Assembly: GCA_003024985.2 (NCBI GenBank)
Contig: PXIH01S0008335.1
Origin: Euperipatoides rowelli
Taxonomy: Eukaryota > Onychophora > Udeonychophora > Euonychophora > Peripatopsidae
Length of the DNA: 16,490 nucleotides
Strand: one strand, 5' to 3'
This document shows, in pieces, positions 9,996 through 16,490 of the stretch; within the stretch, counting starts at the first letter, position 1, and each line of letters starts with the position of its first letter. Under the pieces are notes generated by a model that was not told where the DNA came from, did not search any database, and worked only from the letters and a program-made list of their open reading frames with translations. A program made the position numbers and the translations under genes.

Positions 9996-10145
9996 CTAAA
10001 ACGATCAGCGTACCAATTGTTGTGCTAAGTCGGACTTCTCCGGTCAAAACCTGCCGTGTCCGACAACGATATCGTCGATAATGATCACTAAGTGTGACAT
10101 TTCTAATGTGTAACTCCCCTGAAGGAAGAACACTATATCTACTAC
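9996..10145 (-). CDS. Dscam: Dscam-family exon, C-terminal half of Ig domain 2 (exon-5 type)
   Basis: This exon completes the Ig2 domain started by the exon at 12273-12428. Seen: on the minus strand it follows CTATTTTAG and is followed by the strong donor GTAAGA. It is 150 nt, with two leading bases, 49 codons and one trailing base, so both ends are phase 1. Joining it to the upstream exon makes a Gly codon and keeps the frame. The peptide contains LPSGELHIRNVT, then Asp20, then Tyr25-x-Cys27, which is the F-strand signature whose Cys would pair with Cys24 of the previous exon. It ends CRTRQVLTGEVRLS followed by TTIGTLIVL. An N-glycosylation sequon (NVT) lies at residues 15-17. Known: LP-GELHIR and CRT---LTGE-RLS are hallmarks of Dscam Ig2, encoded by constant exon 5 in Drosophila. 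GC content is clearly above the surrounding intron, as expected for a selected coding segment. The acceptor pyrimidine tract is weak compared with that of the upstream exon. Confidence 0.9.
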
Positions 10146-10246
10146 CTAAAATAGATTATAAAAAATATCTTTATTTTGTTGTAATAATATAAATATATAT
10201 ACGGTATAATGGTTAACAATCTAGTTAAAAAGACAAGATATATTCA

Positions 10247-10800
10247 TTTTATAAAGAAAAGCAAAAATGATTGTAGCGCCCTCTTTTATAGGCGCTAAAT
10301 TATAAAAATATTTAAAACAAATAATATTAATGGGAGTTTAAAATTGGCAAAATATATAAATAGAAGTAAGACTTGTTTTATAAAGAAAAGGAAAAATGAT
10401 GGTAGCACCCTCTTTCATACTAAATTATAAAAATATTTAAAACAAATATTAATAGGAGTTTAAAATTGGCAAAATAGATAAATAGAAGTAAGATTCATTT
10501 TATAACGAAAAGGAAAAATGATTGTAGTGACCTCTTTTATACTAATTTATAAAAATATTTAAAGCAAATTATATTAATAGGAGTTTAAATTGGCAAAATA
10601 GATAAATAGAAGTAAGATTTGTTTTATAAAGAAAAGAAAAAATGATTGTAGCACCCTCTTTTATACTAAATTATAAAAATATTTAAAACAAATATACACT
10701 AGGATTACCAAATTTGATAAATACAGTATATTAACATACAATAAGTAAAACCCGTCTTATAAACAATGTTGGGATGATTGTTGCAGCTCTTTTGGACTAA
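10247..10800. repeat. Tandem repeat, about 125-bp unit, 4 good copies plus 1 decayed
   Basis: TTTTATAAAGAAAA (or one-base variants) starts units at 10247, 10376, 10498 and 10622, and a decayed version starts near 10755. The periods are 129, 122, 124 and about 133 bp. Every unit contains AAAAATGATTGTAG, a CCCTCTTTTATAC-like block, AAATTATAAAAATATTTAAA and, in the complete units, AATAGGAGTTTAAAATTGGC. The first unit carries a small extra GGCGCT that can pair with its own AGCGCC. The array lies entirely in the intron between the two Dscam exons. Confidence 0.9.
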
Positions 10801-11689
10801 ATTATATAAATACAAATATTTCACCCAATGGTGGAACTTTTTGATTGGGGACTGTAAGCAAACATTTTTTGGAGGCCCTCTATCCTCAAACAAAATTTTG
10901 CTTACAGCCTCGAGCAACAATCTTTGTTGTAGGCCCTTTAAGCTAATACACATCATGTCTTTTCTATAAATTTGCAAATTCCAAAGTCTACTACGCATTC
11001 ATTGTTATTTATACTGACGTTAACGGTAAATAGTTTCATGTTTGTGGTCTAATTTTCTTATTTGCCGTTTTGCTTATAAAACTTGCTGCCAAAATTAGAA
11101 TAATAAATAATGAGTTGTAACATAACATAGCTAAGCACTCCAAAGAAAATTGGAGCCCCTACCAACTTAAGGGCCCTTAAGCATTACTTCATTTGCTTCC
11201 ATGAAGTTCCACCCATGATTTCATCTAGGATTAAGAGGAATTTGAGAAAAGTAGATGTGAGTTAGACTGAATGTTATAGAAGAGCAGATTGAAATGATGC
11301 ATAGTATTTCAGTGGAAAAATATCAAAAATTATATATATTAAATAATATTCCAACATAGTAACATGCTAAATTTTCAAATACTCTGAAGAAATAAGATAC
11401 ACCTTTTGAAGATAAATGAAAAGTTTAGTGGGTCAAAATTACATATAACATTGAAGTTTCATTTATGTCTCCCAAATTTGGTGAATGACAGATGACAGTA
11501 AAACACATATTAAGTTAGGATTACCAAACAGTTGCCTATGAAGTAACACATGACCCACTAAATTCCTTTATACGGCCAATATATAGTACATGACATTTTT
11601 AATTTTAAAAAAATTAATATCGGTGATTTCAACAATTTCACTTTGTCATTGATATATGTATAAAATCAAATGTCTGAATGTATGTTGTC

Positions 11690-12180
11690 TATACAATCAT
11701 AAACCCTTGTACCGATCTGAATCAAATTTGGCATAGTTACGCTCTTGAAATCAGTGGAAAATATAAGCCTAGGCACGCCACTGCTTGCATCATAGACAGT
11801 TTTTCTTGGAAGTTGGGGTTAACACAATACGTTCCAAAACCCTTTGACCGATCTGATCAAATTTGGCATAGTTACAGTCTAAGATCCAATGGAAAATATA
11901 GGCTACCATTAAACCTGATGCACCACTGCTGCACATGTGCACAAATTTTTTCTTAGAAGTTGGGTTAACATAAGAATTTTTTCATTCTGTATGACTCCTA
12001 AACCTTTGGACCAATCTGGACCAAGTTTTTCATAGTTACTCTCTAGGTTCTGGTGGAAAATATACTGTAGGCTACCATTAAAGCTGGACACACCACTGTT
12101 ATGCATGCCACACAGTTTTGCTTTTAACTTGGGATTAACACAAGAATTTTTTAATTTGGTATGCTCTAAGAAGCTAGTTA
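11690..12180. repeat. Tandem repeat, 136-163-bp unit, 3 copies
   Basis: The block ACCGATCTGAATCAAATTTG followed by GCATAGTTAC occurs at 11711. Recognisable versions occur at 11847 and 12010, so periods are 136 and 163 bp. Shared downstream blocks are GTGGAAAATATA, GGCTACCATTAAA, CACCACTG, AGTTGGGTTAACA and ACAAGAATTTTTT. The open frames at 11678-11956 and 11909-12106 are products of this array and do not look like proteins. The last unit ends about 90 bp before the donor of the exon-4-type Dscam exon. Confidence 0.85.
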
Positions 12181-12272
12181 AATATAAAACTATCTAAGCT
12201 ACAATTTTTAAACAACAATAATAAAACAGATTGTTAAATTCTGTTTTGATAAAGAAAGATTATAATATTTAC

Positions 12273-12428
12273 CTATGTCGACGATACTTTCTGTGGCATC
12301 TTTTTCCCACGATGTTACAGAAATGTATTCTCTCATAAATGCTGGTTTTATTATACATTTAAATACAGCTGTATTTCCATTAATGACAAATTCATCATTG
12401 ACTTGAACTTCGTAATATTGCTTGACAA
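12273..12428 (-). CDS. Dscam: Dscam-family exon, N-terminal half of Ig domain 2 (exon-4 type)
   Basis: This internal exon encodes the first half of an extracellular Ig domain of Dscam, a homophilic cell-adhesion receptor of neurons and, in arthropods, of haemocytes. Seen: on the minus strand a strong pyrimidine tract ending in TTTTCTAG precedes it and GTAAAT follows it. It is 156 nt long and open throughout. It begins with two bases completing a codon and ends with one base, so both flanking introns are phase 1 and the exon can be included or skipped without a frame change. The 51 complete codons begin VKQYYEVQVNDEFVINGNTA. They place the Ig core Cys at residue 24 and the core Trp at residue 40. 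Known: the V-DEFVI-GN-A--KC pattern and the half-domain split match Drosophila Dscam1 exon 4, which exists there in 12 mutually exclusive versions and carries the Ig2 homophilic interface. Odd: the usual IPSF stretch reads IKPAF. Only one copy is visible here. Whether this gene is the hypervariable Dscam1 or a constant paralogue cannot be settled from this window. Confidence 0.88.
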
Positions 12429-12565
12429 CTAGAAAAGAAGAAAAAAATAATAATTTTACATTTAAAATATTTACGTTGAGTTTATTTATTTTTTAATATT
12501 TGCACCGAATGGATTGTATTTGTTTTTTACAATAATTTAATTACGAAAATGTATATAAGTTATGC

Positions 12566-12642
12566 CAGGGCCGTAGCCAGGGGGGGGGATGTGGGGGTTG
12601 AATCCCCCCCCCCCAAAAAAAAAATTTCTGGCTACGGCACTG
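12566..12642. mobile_element. 77-bp hAT-type miniature element
   Basis: Terminal inverted repeats CAGGGCCGTAGCCAG (12566-12580) and CTGGCTACGGCACTG (12628-12642) match at 14 of 15 positions. They enclose a G-run, a short spacer and a C-run, so most of the element folds into a hairpin. It is flanked by AGTTATGC (12558-12565) and TGTTATGC (12643-12650), an 8-bp target-site duplication with one difference. An 8-bp duplication plus CAG-starting termini is characteristic of the hAT superfamily. It has no coding capacity. Confidence 0.85.
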
Positions 12643-12892
12643 TGTTATGCATAAGTTAACTTCACATCTCTCAAGACGTCAAGTATGCTTATTTTTGTTA
12701 CAATATCTAAAAATTTAATCTTTGTTTATTATCTGCATTACTTATTACTATTTTGATCTGAACAAAATACTTTAAATTCCTGTATGGTACCGTGTTTATT
12801 AATGTTTCAACACAACTTTAAAAACATAACTAAATTGCTTTTTCCATAATACAAACTGCCACTTCTATTTCATTCTGTGTTGTTATAAGCAG

Positions 12893-13315
12893 GGCCCATA
12901 AATGGGGGGGGGGGTTGGTTGGGGTGGTAGGGCCAGGAGGAACCCGTGTATCAACAGATTTCATAAGAAACTATATAGTTATGACCAGAGGTCATGAGTG
13001 AGGGATCCCATTAGCCTAGACAGGGGCCCTTATATCTGAATAAAGGACCGTAGACTCAATGAAGGTTAACAAAATGTCCAAACAAAAAAAAAATAGCTTA
13101 TTAAATTTTCACACACAACAGGCCCTACAGTCTGGTCAAGGGGGAACCTACTGGTCCATCAAAAGGTAAGAAAAATGTCCTTACAACCAAAAAAAACATC
13201 AAATTTTCACGAATAGGGGCCCCGTAAAAAAAAACTTATCAAAAATATTAAAGGGCCCCGTCTGGATTTACAGGACCGGGGCCCAGAAAAAATGTGGGGA
13301 CCATAGTCATAAGCT
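12893..13315. repeat. G/C-run repeat region with GGGCCC motifs
   Basis: The segment opens with GGGCCCATAAAT and a run of G, and contains many GGGGCCC or GGGCCCC blocks (13023, 13218, 13254, 13276). It includes two imperfect tandem units about 101 bp apart (AAGGTTAACAAAATGTCC at 13062 and AAGGTAAGAAAAATGTCC at 13163, each followed by an A-run and AAATTTTCAC). It looks like a decayed dispersed repeat of invertebrate genomes. Boundaries and family are uncertain, and no coding frame persists. Confidence 0.6.
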
Positions 13316-13772
13316 CTGATTAAACTCAATAAATGTAATATACATTTAAAGAATAAATTTCAATCCATTTCAATATTTTTTTAAACAAAAAAGTTAGATC
13401 TCATGAGAAGTAAAAACCTCATGAGGATTAAAAATCTCTGAAGAATCAATTTAATGTCATTGAGGCACATTTCAATGAGAAAAGCTTTCACATGCACACA
13501 AAGCAAGCATCAGGGCACAGCTCAGCCAGTTTCGAGAATAGTGGCTCAGCCATGGATGAAAATCTCAATGTGAATGGGTCTATGACTCAACTAAAACTCA
13601 GCCACGGCTAAAGTGACCATATGAATGGCACCTTGGTCTCCATGCAAATGATTCTATGATAAAATTTTGATTTTACTGTGCGGTTTTTTAAAAATAAAAA
13701 TGATGGATTGCTCAATATTTTTTTTGTTGTTGTTTTTCTATTATTTTTTATTTGCTATTGAAGAGAAACATG
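13316..13772. other. Non-coding segment, moderately GC-richer in the middle
   Basis: Positions 13480-13660 are less AT-rich and repeat CTCAGCCA several times (13522, 13546, 13597). There are frequent stops in all frames that I checked and no splice-bounded open segment. No function assigned. Confidence 0.4.
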
Positions 13773-13874
13773 GTATTTATTTTTAATGGCCTCTTGTTAT
13801 CTTAGAAGCATTACTTACAATGTAAAGGAATAGAATGACAAACAAGATAACAAGAAACCATTAAAAATAAATAC
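13773..13874. repeat. Inverted repeat, 31-bp arms, 40-bp loop
   Basis: GTATTTATTTTTAATGGCCT and the next 11 bases (13773-13803) are complementary to 13844-13874 at 29 of 31 positions. Weaker complementarity continues outward for roughly 40-60 bp on each side (TTTGCTATTGAAGAG against the CTGAATACAAA side). The whole may therefore be a foldback element of about 210 bp at 13720-13935. Confidence 0.8.
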
Positions 13875-14400
13875 TCTGTTCCTCTTTCACACTGAATACA
13901 AATAAATTAAATAGAAGAAAAAAAAAGAAAACAGCAAAACAAAAAAATTCAACAACGTGAAATATTGACCAGTCAGATAACTTTCAATTTTAAAGGAGTC
14001 CTTTTTATTTTCAAATAAAATCGGAATTTTATCATATAATTATTTAGCATAGAAATTAAAGAAATCTTTGTACATTATTCATTAATAATTTTTAATTTTA
14101 AAATCTTCAAAAAAAAAAAATAGTGAAATTTTTAATAATGGCTGGGACTAGAAACAATAATACTGTACTGTATACACATAAACTTAGTCCCTTCTCTAGT
14201 TCCATGTGCTTAACTGTGTATCTGCAATTAGGGCTCTGTATGGCCTTGTAAGGGCCTTGAAATAAAAATATTTTCTTATTTTTATTAATTACCTTCACTT
14301 GTTGGCTTAATTAGATTTATTTTCACACATTCATTTATAATAAAGGTATAATTTTTATTTTAAATTATTTAATGTGTATTTTAATCAGAACTGTTGTAAT

Positions 14401-15427
14401 TTAACCTTTGAGCGGTCGCGTACAAAATTTTAACATGAGCGGTCGTGTGTCATAATTTTTACGATTCATAGAATCCTATGTATAAAAGTTTCTAAATATG
14501 TGTAATAATGAAATGATTACGCATATTTATGTTCTATTTATTGTCAGGAATTTAATTACTGTATATAAAGAAAAAAAAATTCCAACAAACAGATTTTTTT
14601 TTGGGGGGGATATTTCTAAAAGTCGCATTCATTATAAGCTTGTATATACTGTAGGCCATGTTCAAATAATACATTCTTATATATTTCAAAATCTATTAAC
14701 AGATAGAAAAAAACTAAAATAGTATTTTTTTTGTTATATTTACTGTGAATAATTTTATTACATAAAGAAAAAAATTTTCTAACAAAGTCGGGCATTAATT
14801 TTACTTGTATTTACAGTATGTCCAGATACCGGTAATACATTAAATATTACAAAATATATAACAGATAGAAAAAAACTTAAATAGTATTTTTTGTTCTATT
14901 TATTGTCAAGAACTTTATTATATAAAGAAAAAAAAAATCCAACAAACAGATTTTTTTTATGTGTTACGCCAATTGGTTTCCTAATGTCAGCTATATAAAA
15001 TATTAAAAAAAAAAAAAAAAACAGTTTATCTTACATTTTTTATTACTGTTTCTCTGTCGTTTGAGAAAGAATTTTTTGGTTTTTATTTTTGAAATCTGCA
15101 TTAAATTTCGATTTTAAAAATATATAAGTTTATTCCTAAATGTTTAATAATATTTGTATTACCGGTACGCTATCTGAAAGTCAATATTATTACATCAGCG
15201 GTCGTGTGTCATAAAATTTATGTCTGGGCGTCTTTTTACATATAATTCTAAAACATAAATTATAAAATGGTCTATGTGCATGGTAAAAACCTACCAATAT
15301 TGTAGTGGGGAGTTAATTTTATAAATAGAAGGCAGAGATAAACCCACTAGACCATACACATACACACATTTTATAAAAAATTGAATTTGTCGTAAAATTT
15401 ACGACAGCGCGACGGGTGGAAGGTTAA
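14401..15427. mobile_element. TTAA-flanked piggyBac-type non-autonomous element
   Basis: The element begins TTAA (14401-14404) then CCTTTGAGCGGTCGCG, and ends CGCGACGGGTGGAAGG (15408-15423) then TTAA (15424-15427). The termini agree at 12 of 16 positions. The subterminal motif AGCGGTCG occurs at 14411 and 14438 at the left and, in the same orientation, at 15197 near the right. The right tip (GTCGTAAAATTTACGAC and outward) is an inverted relative of the second left copy. TTAA duplication with CC-starting ends fits the piggyBac superfamily. The 1.0-kb interior is AT-rich tandem repeats with no transposase; the 74-codon open frame at 14498-14722 is repeat-derived. Confidence 0.8.
14525..14965. 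repeat. Internal tandem repeat, about 162-bp unit
   Basis: AACAGATAGAAAAAAACT occurs at 14698 and 14860, exactly 162 bp apart, each followed by AAATAGTATTTTTT. The block TTCTATTTATTGTCAGGAAT with TATAAAGAAAAAAA and CAACAAACAGATTTTTT occurs near 14530-14598 and again near 14893-14958, with a decayed version near 14735-14785. The array fills the interior of the TTAA element. Confidence 0.75.
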
Positions 15428-15992
15428 GGCAGTGTAAATTGTGCCGCTGCAGGGAAGCAGATATTTCCGGGGCAAAAAAAAAAGTGTATATTACACAAAA
15501 TACATGCCCATAAAAAAAAATTAAAATTAAACAAATTGTTGATTTGTATTTACCTTAAAAAAAAAAGTTAATTGAAAAAAAAAAAGAATTGTTAAATTGT
15601 GCACCAATCTATAACCCTTAATAGGAATATGATCGTGTTCCGAAGCCAGTAACAGTGCCATCTATGCTCAGCACGGGAACTATTTTTAGAAACTTTAAAA
15701 AAAATGTGTGTTGCCCATGTAACGGGCTTAAATGCTAGTACCTCTTTAACTGTTAAGTGTATTAGTGTCGATGTTGGATAGCCAGCCCAGGTATCTGACA
15801 ATCTTCAGGAACCCTTGGTATAAAGAGGGGAGGGGGGTGGCCTAGAGAGAGTAAATAATATGGCTAGGGATAAGCAATTGACAGTTACATTTGCTAAATG
15901 TGCTAGACAACTGTGATAATAATTAATGATAACTTGGTTGTCACACATGACACTGCTTTAACTGTAACCATGGACACACAGCAATGTCTGCT
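15428..15992. other. Non-coding segment
   Basis: The 69-codon minus-strand open frame at 15592-15801 lacks a recognisable domain and is rejected. The stretch AGTAACAGTGCCATCTATGC (15648-15667) is less AT-rich and has the look of a dispersed repeat, but I cannot name it. Confidence 0.4.
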
Positions 15993-16043
15993 TATTCTCT
16001 CCCTATACACTACACCCAGAACATAGTGTAAAGGGAGAGAATA
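15993..16043. repeat. 20-bp inverted repeat, 11-nt loop
   Basis: TATTCTCTCCCTATACACTA (15993-16012) pairs with TAGTGTAAAGGGAGAGAATA (16024-16043) at 19 of 20 positions across an 11-nt loop. It is followed by AT-rich sequence, but nothing shows transcription from here. It may be a small foldback element or the core of one. Confidence 0.8.
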
Positions 16044-16490
16044 GAGTATACTTTTTAATTTCCAATGAAATTGCACGGTACTTCCACATGCCTTTATAAT
16101 CTTTCAATTTTAGGATATTATATCTAATTATTATCGAAAAGCATACTTTTTAGTGGCTTTACCTTAACACTTATCAGGACTCTAACCCTGGAGCCCACTA
16201 ATTTGGATTGTTAAAGTTGGCAAGTCTGGGAATGAGGCGCTCCATATTTTTCCCCGGAGGCCAAAAATATAGCCTGGCCTTCACTGTAAACTGTAAAGTG
16301 TTCACATCTCTAGAATTTTCTATGTTCGGTACTTGAAGTTCAGTGCTATAAACATTTTTTTTTATCTTCCATTAGCCTGGTTATTCAAAAAGGCACATTT
16401 AATGGATTAAAAAAAAAATATATATAATAATGAAAAGCTTAATATGCTGCATGTTAAAGATGCATGTAAAAATAAATAAACTTCTTTTTT
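16044..16490. other. Non-coding segment at right edge
   Basis: Positions 16160-16330 are GC-richer and contain a small inverted pair, CATATTTTT (16232-16240) and AAAAATATA (16263-16271), around CCCCGGAGGCC. Stops occur in all frames that I read. This looks like a decayed repeat and no exon is supported. Confidence 0.4.

Larger units (their letters stand above)
10146..12272 (-). other. Intron splitting Dscam Ig2
   Basis: This 2127-bp phase-1 intron runs from donor GTAAAT at its high end to acceptor TTTTAG at its low end, read on the minus strand. It holds two unrelated tandem arrays (10247-10800 and 11690-12180). Between them is AT-rich sequence with no open frame of note. The open frames near 10705-10998 cross the end of the first array and resemble no protein I know, so I treat them as chance. 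No second exon-4-like segment (Cys-to-Trp half domain with flanking AG/GT) was found in it. Confidence 0.8.

Noticed and set aside
10705-10998. 97-codon minus-strand open frame, the longest in the window
   Set aside because: Partly made of the decayed fifth unit of the 125-bp array; no domain, no splice-site pattern, and it lies inside the Dscam intron.
12893-13315. GC-rich region considered as possible exon cluster or CpG island promoter
   Set aside because: The richness comes from G/C homopolymers and GGGCCC blocks with stops in every frame, not from CpG density or codon structure.
14285-14335. Possible minus-strand exon end (codons INLIKPTSEG before GTAATT)
   Set aside because: The donor is plausible but no acceptor with a pyrimidine tract precedes it at a sensible distance, and the peptide does not match Dscam Ig1.
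15592-15801. 69-codon minus-strand open frame beginning MSDTWAGYPTSTL
   Set aside because: No domain recognised and no flanking AG/GT in frame with Dscam; the local sequence looks like a dispersed repeat.

Overview
This is AT-rich eukaryotic DNA, dominated by introns and transposons, most likely from an arthropod. The only coding sequence I can support is two exons on the minus strand (12273-12428 and 9996-10145). They are joined by a 2127-bp intron with GT/AG ends and the same phase (phase 1) at the junction. Read together they encode a complete immunoglobulin domain, with a Cys and Trp in the first exon and the Tyr-x-Cys in the second. The wording (VNDEFVI-GNTA--KC, then LPSGELHIR, then CRTR--LTGE-RLS) is that of Ig domain 2 of invertebrate Dscam (Down syndrome cell adhesion molecule). 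In Drosophila Dscam1 the same split is made by exon 4 (alternative) and exon 5 (constant). I see no second copy of the exon-4 type and no Ig1 or Ig3 exon here, so the window appears to be an interior slice of a large Dscam-family gene. The species cannot be determined from sequence alone.

Layout by coordinate. 1-290: 87-bp tandem repeat. 679-1100: foldback element with 60-bp arms and an internal 26-bp perfect palindrome. 1606-1871 and about 1955-2225: two diverged copies of one element, the first with 22-bp terminal inverted repeats. 3015-3375: tandem repeat of about 144 bp. 4860-5112: near-perfect foldback with 100-bp arms. About 6190-8510: decayed non-LTR retrotransposon reverse transcriptase on the minus strand, interrupted at 6896-7586 by a TTAA-flanked DNA transposon. 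About 8590-9043: retroposon-like 3' tail on the plus strand. 9996-10145: Dscam exon. 10247-10800: array of about 125 bp. 11690-12180: array of 136-163 bp. 12273-12428: Dscam exon. 12566-12642: 77-bp hAT-type miniature element. 12893-13315: G/C-run repeat. 13773-13874: hairpin. 14401-15427: second TTAA-flanked (piggyBac-type) non-autonomous element. 15993-16043: hairpin. The remainder is AT-rich with no gene-like signal.

The two exons belong to one transcript read from high to low coordinates. If they are its constituents, everything from 12429 upward is upstream intron (or beyond), and everything below 9996 is downstream intron unless an unrecognised exon lies there. The mobile elements and arrays would then be intronic passengers. 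I found no operon, CRISPR, rRNA or tRNA, and no convincing new multi-gene system. The most informative oddities are the retrotransposon whose reading frame is rejoined when the TTAA element and one TTAA are subtracted, and the two arrays inside the intron that splits Ig2.
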